DNA of 64,000 nt from NCBI RefSeq assembly GCF_029603155.1, contig NZ_JAPMUA010000007.1, positions 206,989 through 270,988 of the forward strand. The letters run 5' to 3'. The position numbers and the translations under genes are program-made. Position 1 is the stretch's first letter; the number at the start of each line of letters is the position of its first letter. Positions 1 through 9,603 of the stretch are shown here, piece by piece. Below the pieces are notes generated by a model. That model made no database searches. It saw nothing but the letters and a program-made list of their open reading frames with translations, and was not told the origin of the DNA. This DNA comes from Galbibacter pacificus (GTDB taxonomy: Bacteria > Bacteroidota > Bacteroidia > Flavobacteriales > Flavobacteriaceae).

Positions 1-933
1 GAAACTTCAAAAAAGTATGCCATGGATGTGGTTTCTTTTATGAAAGCATGGATGGATAAAGACAATTACAAACAAACGCGCACCATGCCCAAGTTTACGG
101 TCGATACGGACGACCCCTCTAGGTGGCAGCCCACGCCCCCTGCATATATGGACGGCATTGAGCCACACTGGGACAAAATAAGGACCTTGGTTATAGATTC
201 TGCTTCTCAATTTAAACCTATTCCACCGCCAGAATTTTCTTTGGATAAGGATAGCAAGTTTTTTAAAGAAGCAAAAGAAGTGTATGACGTTGGAAATAGA
301 ATAACCCAAGAAGGCGATACTTCCGATGGTGTGGCCATTGCGCAGTTTTGGGACTGTAACCCATATGTATCCGTTACCAAAGGTCATTTAATGTTTGCCA
401 CCAAAAAAATTACCCCCGGGGCACATTGGATAGGCATTACAAAAATTGCCTGTAGAAAAGCGAAAACCAACTTTAACGAAACGGTATTTGCCTATACCAA
501 AACAGCCATTGCCATTTTTGATGGATTTATAAGTTGTTGGGACGAAAAATACAGGAGTAATTTAATACGCCCGGAAACAGTTATCAACTTGTATATAGAC
601 GAAAACTGGAAACCTATTTTACAAACGCCGCCTTTTCCCGAGTATACCAGTGGACATTCGGTGGTTTCTGGTGCTGCGGCCAAAACGCTGACTTCTATTT
701 TTGGGGATAATTTTTCTTTTGACGATGATACTGAAACTCCATATGGCATTCCCATAAGATCTTTTCCTTCTTTTAATAAAGCGGCCGATGAAGCTGCAAT
801 GAGCAGGATGTATGGCGGTATTCATTACAGGGCGGCCATTGAGGTTGGCATTGACCAAGGCAGGAACATGGCAGGGTATATATTAAACAAGTTAAGCGAT
901 ATGAGCAATGAAAAAATTGCCCTAAATAAATAA
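1..933 (+). CDS. Vanadium-dependent haloperoxidase / PAP2-family protein, 5' end cut by window
   Basis: The reading frame is open to base 1, so the gene starts outside the window and the first ATG (position 22) is probably internal. The C-terminal half carries a PEYTSGHSVVSGAA motif and a later SRMYGGIHYRAAIEVG motif. These are the phosphate/vanadate-binding Ser-Gly-His and His motifs of the PAP2/vanadium haloperoxidase superfamily; an RPET stretch before them fits the first Arg motif. The visible ~310 residues are shorter than family members of roughly 400-450. Known members are exported phosphatases or haloperoxidases, and the sequence alone does not decide which. A small membrane-anchored protein follows 15 bp downstream. 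Confidence 0.8.
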   Translation, partial: ETSKKYAMDVVSFMKAWMDKDNYKQTRTMPKFTVDTDDPSRWQPTPPAYMDGIEPHWDKIRTLVIDSASQFKPIPPPEFSLDKDSKFFKEAKEVYDVGNRITQEGDTSDGVAIAQFWDCNPYVSVTKGHLMFATKKITPGAHWIGITKIACRKAKTNFNETVFAYTKTAIAIFDGFISCWDEKYRSNLIRPETVINLYIDENWKPILQTPPFPEYTSGHSVVSGAAAKTLTSIFGDNFSFDDDTETPYGIPIRSFPSFNKAADEAAMSRMYGGIHYRAAIEVGIDQGRNMAGYILNKLSDMSNEKIALNK

Positions 934-948
934 AACCGGAAACATTAA

Positions 949-1848
949 ATGAAAAAAATCCTTTTTGTTATTGGTCTGCTCCTTTTGGCAGTTCTTGTTT
1001 GGTACCTGTTTGTTAAAAAGTCAGATTACATTTATACTTTTAAGGAAAAAACAAGTGCGGGGAGTATCCTTTACAGCATTTCCAATTGGCACAATACAAA
1101 CGATGCCATTGCCACAAAAACCATAGACAGTACTTTGTATGCTTCCCTTACACAGCAGCTAAGCTATAAAGGCAAAAACTATATGCTTTATTGGGACATT
1201 AATAGTGTTAACGATTCTGTTACCGAAGTAAATATTGGCATAAAACAACCCGGGAAGAGTATAAGCAACCGGATAACGGCCCCTTTTTTTAAAACCGATT
1301 TTACGGCCACGACCAAAGACCTATTAATCAATTTTAAAAAAACGCTAGACTTAAACATTTCAACTTTTAAAGTACAAATAGAAGGCACCGCTACCATGCC
1401 AAACAAGCAATGTGTTTGTGTAAATGCCAAGACCACCCCCGAAGGAAAGGCTGGACAGATGATGCGTAATTATAATTATTTAAGCAATTATATCATTGAA
1501 AACAATATACAGCCAGATGGCAACCCCATGGTTGTTATTAATGAATATAACAAGCTTACCGATAGTATTGACATGGATTTTTGTTTTCCCGTAAAGGGGA
1601 TAGAAAAACTACCCGTTCCATCAGAAGCTATTTTTTTAAGAGAAGTAAGTAAAAACACCGCATTGCTGGCCATTTTTCATGGCAATTATATGTATACGCA
1701 ACATGCTTGGTTTGCCCTCTATAATTATGCCGATAACCACGCCATTAATGTAAGCAATAAGGTAATAGAGGTCTTTAATAACAACCCAAACCTTGGTGGA
1801 GATGCCTTAAAATGGAAAACAGATGTATATATACCTATTGAAGATTGA
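949..1848 (+). CDS. Membrane-anchored SRPBCC / GyrI-like effector-binding protein
   Basis: The 299-residue product starts with one N-terminal membrane segment (about residues 4-22, KKILFVIGLLLLAVLVWYL), followed by a soluble part. The first soluble half resembles an SRPBCC (polyketide-cyclase-like) domain and the second half a GyrI/AraC effector-binding-like domain ending in a TDVYIPIED strand. This combination is common in Bacteroidota as an orphan protein without a DNA-binding domain. It lies 15 bp behind the haloperoxidase-like gene and is likely cotranscribed with it. Substrate or ligand is unknown. The domain assignment rests on general sequence feel and not on a catalytic motif. Confidence 0.55.
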   Translation: MKKILFVIGLLLLAVLVWYLFVKKSDYIYTFKEKTSAGSILYSISNWHNTNDAIATKTIDSTLYASLTQQLSYKGKNYMLYWDINSVNDSVTEVNIGIKQPGKSISNRITAPFFKTDFTATTKDLLINFKKTLDLNISTFKVQIEGTATMPNKQCVCVNAKTTPEGKAGQMMRNYNYLSNYIIENNIQPDGNPMVVINEYNKLTDSIDMDFCFPVKGIEKLPVPSEAIFLREVSKNTALLAIFHGNYMYTQHAWFALYNYADNHAINVSNKVIEVFNNNPNLGGDALKWKTDVYIPIED

Positions 1849-1849
1849 A

Positions 1850-1911
1850 CGGGAAGAACTTTTGTCTCTAATTTATAGAGAGATTGCCATTATTGGGTAG
1901 ACTCCCGTTTA
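1850..1911. terminator. Possible bidirectional terminator between convergent genes
   Basis: Between the plus-strand gene ending at 1848 and the minus-strand LacI-type gene ending at 1890 there is a small hairpin (TCTCTA 1865-1870 with TAGAGA 1876-1881). A longer outer inverted pair AACGGGA/TCCCGTT reaches into the 3' end of the regulator gene. No strong T-run follows, so this is only a plausible transcription stop. Confidence 0.35.
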
Positions 1912-2909
1912 ACCAGACTGGATTTGATAATCTCGGTCTCGTATGGCCTTAGCTCGAAATCTTCTTCTTCCAGCCGTTTTATCAATAAATCGGCTGCCTT
2001 CTCACCTATTTCTTCACCGTGCTGGCTAACCGTGGTTAACGAGGGGCTGCTACTTATGGAGATGATACCATCTGTAAAGCCGACAAACGAAATGTCTTTA
2101 GGAGCTGTTTTACCCATTTTTTGTGCAATTTTCATGGCTGAGACCGCAAAAAATTCGGTTACGCCAAAAACGGCATCGACGTTATGGTTTTTTAGCAGTT
2201 CTTCAACAGGTTCAAAACCGCTGTAAAAATCTTCAACTTTTACAATTAGGTCTTCATCTACCTGTATACCTGCATCGATTAGCGCTTTTTTGTAGCCTTC
2301 GGTACGTAGTTTACCAACACTCATATAATCTGGCATGGTTATCAACGCTATGTTTTTACGGCCACTTTCAACTAAATAGGAAACGGCACTGTAGGCACCG
2401 TGGAAATCGTCTATAATTACCTTATCGCAATTTACCTTATCGGTAACGCGGTCTATCATTACCACCGGCATTCCCTGATTTATTACTTCGTTGATGTGGT
2501 GAAAGTCCTGTTTCTTTTCGGTATCTTTTGAGAGCGACATAATAAAGCCGTCTATACTTCCATTGGCAAGCATTTGCATATTGATGACCTCTTTATCGAA
2601 AGATTCGTTGGAAATGCACACAATTACATTATACCCTTTTTCGGTGGCCAAACGCTCTACCCCGGTTATGACCGACGAGAAAAAATAATGTACTATTTCG
2701 GGAAGGATAATCCCTATGTTTTTGGTTTTTTGGTTTTTTAGACTTAATGCTATATTATTGGGCTTGTAGTTATGCTCTTTTGCAAAAGCCTGAATAATCT
2801 CCTTGGTTTTCTCACTTATTTCCGGACTGTCTTTTAATGCTTTTGAAACCGTAGATATGGAAACATTAAATCTTCTAGAAATTTCTTTTAGCGTTATTTT
2901 TTGCTTCAT
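1890..2909 (-). CDS. LacI-family transcriptional regulator
   Basis: The N-terminus reads ITLKEISRRFNVSISTVSKAL, a textbook LacI helix-turn-helix, followed by the hinge helix (YKPNNIALSL) and a periplasmic-binding-protein-like sensor domain over the remaining ~280 residues. The ATG at 2909 was preferred over an upstream in-frame TTG at 2957. The family domain begins right after MKQK, and an AAGGA sequence sits 6-7 bases before the ATG. Members usually sense a sugar or sugar derivative and control a neighbouring uptake or hydrolase operon. No SusCD pair or glycoside hydrolase is adjacent, so its target is not evident. It is convergent with the upstream pair and divergent from a lipoprotein gene. 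Confidence 0.92.
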   Translation of the reverse strand: MKQKITLKEISRRFNVSISTVSKALKDSPEISEKTKEIIQAFAKEHNYKPNNIALSLKNQKTKNIGIILPEIVHYFFSSVITGVERLATEKGYNVIVCISNESFDKEVINMQMLANGSIDGFIMSLSKDTEKKQDFHHINEVINQGMPVVMIDRVTDKVNCDKVIIDDFHGAYSAVSYLVESGRKNIALITMPDYMSVGKLRTEGYKKALIDAGIQVDEDLIVKVEDFYSGFEPVEELLKNHNVDAVFGVTEFFAVSAMKIAQKMGKTAPKDISFVGFTDGIISISSSPSLTTVSQHGEEIGEKAADLLIKRLEEEDFELRPYETEIIKSSLVKRESTQ

Positions 2910-3108
2910 TGGTTTGTCCTTCTTTTTATAGCTGATATCAAAATTAAGCTTTTTCAATTAAACTCTGCTTTTTATTTCGCCAAGTAACTCGTATTTTAAC
3001 ACCATCAACCTTATTTGTCGGTGTTGTGCATTTAATTGAAGGGCACATTAGTACATCCCGTTTTTTATATAATTAATACACTTCCGACAGGGGATAAACA
3101 ATATTACC

Positions 3109-3969
3109 ATGACATTGCATTTTTTTAATACCTACCTGCTATCTTTTTTATTTTTATCATGCCAGCAAGATTACGGCCAGCTTACAGTAATTGCCAATAC
3201 CGGCGACATACTAAAAGAAAACTCGGGCATACAAACTATCTCGCCCCACGGTCTTATTTGGGCCATTGGCGATTCGGGGAACAAAGACCATATTTATGGT
3301 TTTGATCATAAGGGCTCGCTTGTTAGGGAAATTAAACTAAAAAACGCAAAAAACAAAGACTGGGAAGAGCTCGCAAAAGACGGGGACGGAAATTTATATA
3401 TCGGGGATTTTGGTAATAATGACAATAAGCGAAAAGATTTAAGGATTTACAAGGTTTTTAATCCGGAAATGATAAATGCAGATGAGGCCACCGCAGAAAA
3501 AATTGAATTTTATTACCCGGAACAAAAAAATTTTCCACCCAAAAAGAAGCATCGTCTTTTTGATGCCGAAGCCTTTTTTTTCTGGAACGGAAACTTCTAT
3601 ATTTTTACAAAGAACCGTGCCAAACCTTTTGACGGAACTACATTGTTGTATCGTGTTCCAGCTGTTTCGGGAAGACATGAGGCTCAATATATTTCCAGTT
3701 TTAAAACCTGCGGGCACGACAGAAAATGTACGGTTACGGCGGCAGACATAAGTCCCGACAAAAAGAAAATAGCTTTGTTAAGCCATGATAAGGTGTGGTT
3801 GCTGAGCAATTTTACGGGAGATGATTTTTTTAACGGGGACGTTAAGCGTATAGACCTTGGTTACGACTCGCAAAAAGAAGGTATTTGTTTTATAAACGAA
3901 GATACCCTGTATATTTCTGACGAGAAGACAGGAAAGCTCGGGGGGAACATCTACCGTTTGCGCTTATAG
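3109..3969 (+). CDS. Lipoprotein with beta-propeller-like repeats, function unknown
   Basis: The 286-residue product has a signal peptide ending in a lipobox-like FLSC at about residue 18. It is therefore probably a lipoprotein. The body has recurring short strands with D-G-N and GDSGN/GDFGNN turns (for example IGDFGNNDNKRKD and WLLSNFTGDD), which looks like a beta-propeller of the SMP-30/NHL sort. No catalytic motif was recognised. It is divergent from the LacI-type regulator across about 200 bp and nearly touches the convergent YHS gene (9 bp apart). An exported binding or scaffolding role is possible but unproven. Confidence 0.6.
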   Translation: MTLHFFNTYLLSFLFLSCQQDYGQLTVIANTGDILKENSGIQTISPHGLIWAIGDSGNKDHIYGFDHKGSLVREIKLKNAKNKDWEELAKDGDGNLYIGDFGNNDNKRKDLRIYKVFNPEMINADEATAEKIEFYYPEQKNFPPKKKHRLFDAEAFFFWNGNFYIFTKNRAKPFDGTTLLYRVPAVSGRHEAQYISSFKTCGHDRKCTVTAADISPDKKKIALLSHDKVWLLSNFTGDDFFNGDVKRIDLGYDSQKEGICFINEDTLYISDEKTGKLGGNIYRLRL

Positions 3970-3978
3970 GTTGGCCTG

Positions 3979-4425
3979 CTAATTATTAAATTTAATCTTC
4001 TGCCAGTTTTTATCTGCTTCTTTTTGAAGTTTTTCGGCACCTTCTTCTTTCCATAAATCGAGTGTATTGGTGCCATGCGCATTATAGAAAAGGTATAATT
4101 TCTTGTCCCTTATCTCGAAAGTTTCGGGGTTTATCCTTACTTTCTTTCCGCTGGCAATGGCATAGGCACAATATCCGCCGTATTGCGGTATGTATTTTTC
4201 GGGGTCTTGCCGAAAACGCTTTAGATTTTCTTCTGAACTGAACTTAAAAAGCACATGGTCGTAATCTATTTTAAAATCGGCAGAGCCTTCGGTGGGATTC
4301 CCTTCAAAATAAGAAACTACGTCGTAGCCTTCGGCAATGGCCCCTTTTTTGGTATTGTAATCTATGGACTGCGCAAAAGCAGCGGTCATGGTAAATATTA
4401 AAAGTATGGCGGGAAGTGTTTTCAT
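3979..4425 (-). CDS. Exported YHS-domain protein
   Basis: The product is 148 residues with a clear cleavable signal peptide (MKTLPAILLIFTMTAAFAQS). It is followed by a YHS-like domain with GYDVVSYFEG near residue 33 and the YGGYCAYAIASGKKV segment near 80-95. YHS domains often bind or sense metals such as copper or mercury; here only one Cys remains in the core. The family is frequently annotated as YHS domain-containing (seleno)protein. The gene stands alone between a convergent lipoprotein gene and the acyl-activating gene, with a ~60 bp gap upstream. Its physiological role is unknown. Confidence 0.8.
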   Translation of the reverse strand: MKTLPAILLIFTMTAAFAQSIDYNTKKGAIAEGYDVVSYFEGNPTEGSADFKIDYDHVLFKFSSEENLKRFRQDPEKYIPQYGGYCAYAIASGKKVRINPETFEIRDKKLYLFYNAHGTNTLDLWKEEGAEKLQKEADKNWQKIKFNN

Positions 4426-4487
4426 GATCTATTTGTTTCCTGCTTAGTTGTACTTGTGCACGCAACATTACACAAATAACAACATTT

Positions 4488-5462
4488 TTACAATACCATT
4501 AAATTACATCCGCGAATGTCCGAATTATCGAAACGGCCAATTATTTCGTATTTGTTATCTTTTACCCTTCCCAGGTCCTGCGTAGCTATAAACGCACAAG
4601 AATTGATGTTTGCAAGGTCTATAACATTGATTCCTCCCGTTTTTCCTTCGTCTAAAACGGTTAATGGGTCTTCTGTATCGCGTGTCAAAATTTTCATCCA
4701 CGGCGGACATTCAAAAATACCTTTTCCATTTGAATACCCTTGCGATAAAAGTTCGGTCATTCCATATTCTGAATGAATTTCTTCAACCCCAAAACCCTTG
4801 CAGAGTAACGCATGAAGTTCCTGACGGATCATTTCTTTTCTACGCCCTTTCATGCCGCCGGTTTCCATAACAATGGTGTTTTTTAAATTGAATTGATATT
4901 TTTCTATTAAATCGAGGAGTGCAAAAGAAACACCTATCAACAAGACCTTACGGCCCATTTTGTCCAATGTTGATAATTGCTGCGCCAGTTCGTCAAGGTT
5001 ATTGAGATAAAAACCGCTTTCAGAGGCATTGGACTGTTCAATCATATCGTTAACCATATAAATTAACGATGAGCCTTTGCGCTCTAAATAGGCTGGCAAC
5101 AATGCCAAAATGCTATATTCCCGAATACTTCCATAAAAATGAGAAAAACCCTTTCTGAAGCTCTCTTCATAGACTTTTACATTGGTTACAAAATGCTTAC
5201 TGGTTGTGCTTCCCGTGGTGCCGCTACTGGTAAAAATAATTTCTTCGGGATTCGCATTGCAAACTATTCTATGCGATTTAAAAAACTGAATGGGCAAAAA
5301 AGGGATTCCTTCAACAGCAAACACATTGTTGGGCGTACGTTTTAAATGGTTGCAAAAGTCTTGATATACAGCATTGTTTTGATACTGATATTTAAAAACT
5401 TGCAAAGCAGTTTCATGAAATTCGGTTTTGCTTTTTATATTAAAAATTGCCTGTGTGTCCAT
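4488..5462 (-). CDS. LuxE-like acyl-protein synthetase / acyl-activating enzyme
   Basis: The 324-residue protein carries an AMP-binding-type loop (EEIIFTSSGTTGSTTSKHFV, about residues 74-93), a second conserved block METGGMKGRRKEM, and HSEYGMTELLSQGY near residue 233. This is the adenylation core of the LuxE/PaaK-type family. LuxE itself activates fatty acids as acyl-adenylates and passes them to a cysteine before reduction. There are no luxCDAB genes nearby, so bioluminescence is not implied. Flavobacterial relatives are usually orphan genes. The product is likely cytoplasmic, and the carboxylic acid substrate cannot be read from the sequence. Confidence 0.8.
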   Translation of the reverse strand: MDTQAIFNIKSKTEFHETALQVFKYQYQNNAVYQDFCNHLKRTPNNVFAVEGIPFLPIQFFKSHRIVCNANPEEIIFTSSGTTGSTTSKHFVTNVKVYEESFRKGFSHFYGSIREYSILALLPAYLERKGSSLIYMVNDMIEQSNASESGFYLNNLDELAQQLSTLDKMGRKVLLIGVSFALLDLIEKYQFNLKNTIVMETGGMKGRRKEMIRQELHALLCKGFGVEEIHSEYGMTELLSQGYSNGKGIFECPPWMKILTRDTEDPLTVLDEGKTGGINVIDLANINSCAFIATQDLGRVKDNKYEIIGRFDNSDIRGCNLMVL

Positions 5463-5537
5463 TCTTTGTCAATACAAGGCAAAGATAATAGAAGTAAAAA
5501 TTTTGAGGCGTTGTATTGTAAAAGTTTTATGAAGAAC

Positions 5538-5573
5538 AAAAACCCCCGACGATGCTGCTGCATGTCGGGGGTT
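5538..5573 (-). terminator. Rho-independent terminator for the beta-helix lipoprotein operon
   Basis: CCCCCGAC (5543-5550) and GTCGGGGG (5564-5571) form a perfect 8-bp GC-rich stem around a 13-base loop. On the minus strand the stem is followed by a TTTTTG run. It lies 22 bp past the stop of the minus-strand gene at 5595-6794 and should end that transcript, which probably begins at the TonB receptor. Confidence 0.85.
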
Positions 5574-5594
5574 GTATATTATATATTATTTCTT

Positions 5595-6794
5595 TTACAG
5601 AGTAATCCCAACCCAATCAAAGGCTGAAGCATCTGCACCTGTATTTCCAGCACCAACAGTTATATTAGAAATATCTACAAGAGTTTCAGCATCTTGTTCG
5701 TTCTTAACATCATCAATAGTCATCCCTTCAGAAGTAACATTTATAGACACCATATTAGCAGGGCCTTTTCCGTCGGTTAAGTCTATAAAATCTTCTGCAC
5801 CAGCAGTACCTGGTAACAATACAAGGGCATTTGTAATAGTTACATCGGTCCCTCTTCTCAATTTTATTGCATCTGTAAAAGCAATAGAGTTAGATTTATT
5901 CACAATAGTCAATCCATTAAACGTTGGATTTGACCTTGGTTCAGCAGCATTATCATTTTCATTACTATCTGCTTCAATTCCTCTTGGATCTTCAGACTGT
6001 AAATCGAATCCGTCTTCTCTAAGTCCATAAAAATTGGTTGCAGTTCCTCTCCAACCATCAGTCCAGTCAAAAATGTCATCCTTAACATTAACACCTAATG
6101 CATTTTTTACGTTTACTGTGCCTCCAAAAAACTCAAAAGCATCATCAGACCCACTCATAACAGCAATATTCTCCACGGTAGTGCCATTACCTACAGCATA
6201 AAAAGTAAATCCATTAAATTCTGATTCTGAATTAATAGCAGATCCTGTATATTCTAGAATCATATATTTAATAACACCTGAATTATCTTCGTCATTATCT
6301 CCTCCGTAAGTTAATCCATCTCCAACTTCGGCAACTGCAGTGCCACCATCATTTTTATTTTGACGTGCATTACCAGCTATTAATAAACCTCCCCATGCAC
6401 CCGCTTCTTTATCATCAGAGGTAATAGTTATTGGTGCAGTTGCAGTACCATTAGCCATAATTTTGGATCCTGGAGCTATTGTAATATACAATTTAGTTCT
6501 ATCTGCTTCAGACTCTGCATGAGCAGTAATTGTTGTCCCTGCTTCAATAGTTAATGTAGCATTCTCAGTAACTTTTAACGAGCCTGTTAAAGTATAAGCC
6601 GTATTTGCCGCTAAAGTAATATCTCCAACTACTTCACCTTGAAGATTTGCCGGGTCATAATCGGGATCAGTTGTAGATGTGATTTTCCCATCCTTCTCTT
6701 CAATAGGATTATCTGAATTATCATCATCACTTGAACAAGATGCTAAAATAACTGCGATGGCAGCCATACTCAAAAAGGTTTTCAAATTTTTCAT
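5595..6794 (-). CDS. Lipoprotein with right-handed beta-helix-like body, partner of the TonB receptor
   Basis: The 399-residue product has a lipoprotein signal (AVILASCSSDDD, Cys at about 20) and an acidic linker. A long body follows, rich in short strands and GGT/GNG/DGW turns (for example GAWGGLLIAGNARQ, DAFEFFGGTVNVKNALGV, DIFDWTDGWRG), the pattern of a parallel beta-helix. Homologues are often mis-annotated as multidrug transporters, but there is no transmembrane segment. It sits 35 bp behind the TonB receptor and both are followed by one strong terminator, so it probably is the surface-exposed partner of that receptor. The ligand is unknown; a phosphate-related role is inferred only from the divergent PhoB/PhoR-like pair. 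Confidence 0.7.
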   Translation of the reverse strand: MKNLKTFLSMAAIAVILASCSSDDDNSDNPIEEKDGKITSTTDPDYDPANLQGEVVGDITLAANTAYTLTGSLKVTENATLTIEAGTTITAHAESEADRTKLYITIAPGSKIMANGTATAPITITSDDKEAGAWGGLLIAGNARQNKNDGGTAVAEVGDGLTYGGDNDEDNSGVIKYMILEYTGSAINSESEFNGFTFYAVGNGTTVENIAVMSGSDDAFEFFGGTVNVKNALGVNVKDDIFDWTDGWRGTATNFYGLREDGFDLQSEDPRGIEADSNENDNAAEPRSNPTFNGLTIVNKSNSIAFTDAIKLRRGTDVTITNALVLLPGTAGAEDFIDLTDGKGPANMVSINVTSEGMTIDDVKNEQDAETLVDISNITVGAGNTGADASAFDWVGITL

Positions 6795-6829
6795 GATTCT
6801 AATTGTTTTTCTAATTTATAGTTTAATTA

Positions 6830-9544
6830 TTAAAATTTATATGTTAGACCAAGGGACATATTAATCCCTTTTTTATAATTTCCAATGATGACATCGTCAC
6901 CACCTTCAATCTCTTGAGTTAATTGATAACTTGGATTTAAAATATTGAGGAATTTTAAGCTCAGGCTAATATTCTCATTAAATTCATTACTAAAAACAAA
7001 GTCTAGTGTAGGAACACTTCTCTCCATAATGTTTTCATTATTCTGAGATCCTAAAGAGTAAATTCTGTTACTGAAATAATTAAACACAACCGATCCCGCA
7101 AATTCATTTTTTTCAGATTTGTTTCTGTAGGTAAGATCAGTATTAATCAAAAAAGGAGATGCTCCTTGTAATTGGTCCTCAGTATTGGTAAATGCAGCAG
7201 TTTTATCCGTAAGGTCTTGTATTGAGTACAAATACGAAGCATTTAATCCATAAAATAATGAGGATGTAGATTCTTCGCTTTCAACATTAAAAATTTTCTT
7301 TTTCAACTCAGCTTCAATTCCGGCCACATTTGCTTTATCTCCTGGATTTATATATGAAAGAACATACGCTGCAGAAGCTACATAAACCCTATTGATGGGG
7401 TTCTTTATATACTTATAGAACCCTGTTAGGGATACTATTTCTTCGTTAGAGAAATAATAGTCCCATTTTAAGTCAAAATTGTATACGTCTGAAGCTTTTA
7501 AATCTGGATTACCCTGACTTGAAAAATTAACATCTTCATATAAGAAAGGGGCTACTTCTTTGTATTGTGGCAAAATATATGTTTTACTTGCAGCAATCCT
7601 AAAAATATTTTTATCGCTTAATTTATATCTTAAATTTACAGAGGGTAATAAATAATTATGGTCAATAGTTCCGGCATCACTAAATTCACTGGAAGAAACT
7701 GTTGTGTTCCATTCTACTTCTTGTTGTATACTTTCCCCCCTAACCCCTATATTTAAGGTAGTTGAAGGAGACAAATCGTATATAAAATTAACCAAAGCTG
7801 CCACTGTTGTTCGCTCGCCACTATAATATTGGTCTATTGGGATAATATTGAATACCCCATTATCGAGATTTTCTTGATTAAAAATAGCATCTGGGTTATC
7901 TTTTTCAATTTCAATTTGAGAATCAAAATTGTGATTATACTGATATGCATTAAAATCTCTCTTGTTATTCCTATAATTGACCCCAACTTCTATTCTATTA
8001 TTGGTTTCATTATCAAATTCTCCAAGTTTGTATCCTAAAACGAGATTTCCTGCTAAATCTTTTTCATCCAATTCGGAATAATACCTATTGTTATATGCTG
8101 ATGTCCCTGTTGCAGTATAGTATGTGTCTTGTTGAACATCATGAATAAAAGTGTTTGTTCTTCTATCTGGTTCGTATGCAGTTGTTGTATTGTATGAACC
8201 TCCAATACTAACATTAAATTTATTAAAGCTTAATTCCGATAGCAATTGATTTACATATAGAGTAGTGTTGTTAACCTGTTGCCTCCTAATAAAAGTAGTT
8301 CCTATACTTGTATCATCTTCATCATAAACTCCTACACTTTTACCATCATATTCTGATAAACTTTGATTATCAGTATCTATCAATAAAGTATTATAAGAAA
8401 CACTATTACTGTCTCCAAATAGATACTTGAAATTCCCCATGGCTATTTTAGAAATGGCATAATTATATTGATCATAATTTAAATCTTTCCCTATAAAGCC
8501 TTGAGCGTTTGCTTGTTTTATGTTTCCTTTTCTATAATTGTAATCTCCATTAGCAGATCCATACACATACATACTTAACGCATTTGAATCACCTATCATA
8601 AATTTCTTCCCAGCTCCTAAAGACAACCCATTATCTATTTGCAAATTTTGACTATTTGGATTTAATGAATTTTGAAAATCATATGTATCAATATCTGTAA
8701 TTGGGGTTTTCATACTCTTTTTGTAGCCCAAGAAATTAGTTCCATCAATTGTTAGGTAATCTTTAGATACTGTATTTGTATTAATCCCTGTTTTTACACC
8801 AAGTATCAATTCTTGACCAACAGCCAATGTTTTAGATGATATATTAACATTAGCCCCCCCTATATCTCCATATAGTCCTGTACTAAAAGTTTTATTAACA
8901 TCTATACTTTCCACAATATTTGAAGAAAATATATCTAGTGATATATTTTTATATTCTGGATCATCTGAAGGCAAAGGCAACCCGTTCATAGTAGTAGAGT
9001 TATACCGATCTCCCAATCCTCGAACAAAAATATTTTTAACTCCTTCCTGTTTACTTACTCCAGAAATTTTGGTAACTGCTCCTTCTGCATCACTTACCCC
9101 TTTTCTGGTAAGCTCTTGTGCGCCAATAGAAGTTTTTATCTCCACCGCTTTTTTCTGGTCTAATAACAAAGCTGTCTCCGAATCTCTGCGGGCGGTAGTG
9201 GTCACCACTACTTCATCTAAACTAACTCTTCCTGCTCCTAAAGCGGTATTCAATTCGGTTACTTTACCGGCCTGCACCGAAATATTCGGTACTTCCAATG
9301 TTTCGTACCCTACAAAACTTATTACTATGGTATATGTTCCGGGCTCCACGCCACTTATTTCATACAACCCGTCCATATCGGTGGTTGTGCCTTTTGTAGA
9401 TCCTTTTATTTGCACATTGGCAAATGGCAACGGATCGTTATTCATTTCCTTATCGGTAATTACACCGATAACTGAACCTGTAGTTTCCTGCGCATATAGT
9501 ACCGCGCCGGCAAACAGTAATAAAACTGTAAATAAATGTCTCAT
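6830..9544 (-). CDS. TonB-dependent outer-membrane receptor
   Basis: This 904-residue protein has a signal peptide (residues 1-18, ending VLYAQ), a CarboxypepD_reg-like domain (about 22-105, VIGVITDKEMNNDPLPFANV to FVGYETLEV), a plug domain (about 115-240, including VRGLGDRYNSTTMNG) and a beta-barrel ending in LGLTYKF with the C-terminal Phe of outer-membrane barrels. No SusD partner is present; a beta-helix lipoprotein follows instead. The gene is divergent from the PhoB-like regulator, and 11-bp-phased ATGTTA repeats lie 60-118 bp upstream of its start. Phosphate-starvation control and uptake of a phosphorus compound are inferred from position only. Confidence 0.92.
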   Translation of the reverse strand: MRHLFTVLLLFAGAVLYAQETTGSVIGVITDKEMNNDPLPFANVQIKGSTKGTTTDMDGLYEISGVEPGTYTIVISFVGYETLEVPNISVQAGKVTELNTALGAGRVSLDEVVVTTTARRDSETALLLDQKKAVEIKTSIGAQELTRKGVSDAEGAVTKISGVSKQEGVKNIFVRGLGDRYNSTTMNGLPLPSDDPEYKNISLDIFSSNIVESIDVNKTFSTGLYGDIGGANVNISSKTLAVGQELILGVKTGINTNTVSKDYLTIDGTNFLGYKKSMKTPITDIDTYDFQNSLNPNSQNLQIDNGLSLGAGKKFMIGDSNALSMYVYGSANGDYNYRKGNIKQANAQGFIGKDLNYDQYNYAISKIAMGNFKYLFGDSNSVSYNTLLIDTDNQSLSEYDGKSVGVYDEDDTSIGTTFIRRQQVNNTTLYVNQLLSELSFNKFNVSIGGSYNTTTAYEPDRRTNTFIHDVQQDTYYTATGTSAYNNRYYSELDEKDLAGNLVLGYKLGEFDNETNNRIEVGVNYRNNKRDFNAYQYNHNFDSQIEIEKDNPDAIFNQENLDNGVFNIIPIDQYYSGERTTVAALVNFIYDLSPSTTLNIGVRGESIQQEVEWNTTVSSSEFSDAGTIDHNYLLPSVNLRYKLSDKNIFRIAASKTYILPQYKEVAPFLYEDVNFSSQGNPDLKASDVYNFDLKWDYYFSNEEIVSLTGFYKYIKNPINRVYVASAAYVLSYINPGDKANVAGIEAELKKKIFNVESEESTSSLFYGLNASYLYSIQDLTDKTAAFTNTEDQLQGASPFLINTDLTYRNKSEKNEFAGSVVFNYFSNRIYSLGSQNNENIMERSVPTLDFVFSNEFNENISLSLKFLNILNPSYQLTQEIEGGDDVIIGNYKKGINMSLGLTYKF

Positions 9545-9603
9545 TTTTTGATTTTAATTCCGATGCAAATAAACGAGCCATATGTAAAAGCGAAGTTATC
9601 CAC

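Noticed and set aside
2998..3025. Operator AACACC/GGTGTT upstream of the LacI-type gene
   Set aside because: The arms are 6 bp with a 16-bp spacer, too weak and common to claim.
4488..5462. Bioluminescence (luxE) locus
   Set aside because: The protein is LuxE-like but no luciferase, reductase or transferase genes are near.
5595..6794. Annotation as a multidrug transporter
   Set aside because: There is a lipobox and a beta-helix-like body but no membrane-spanning segment.
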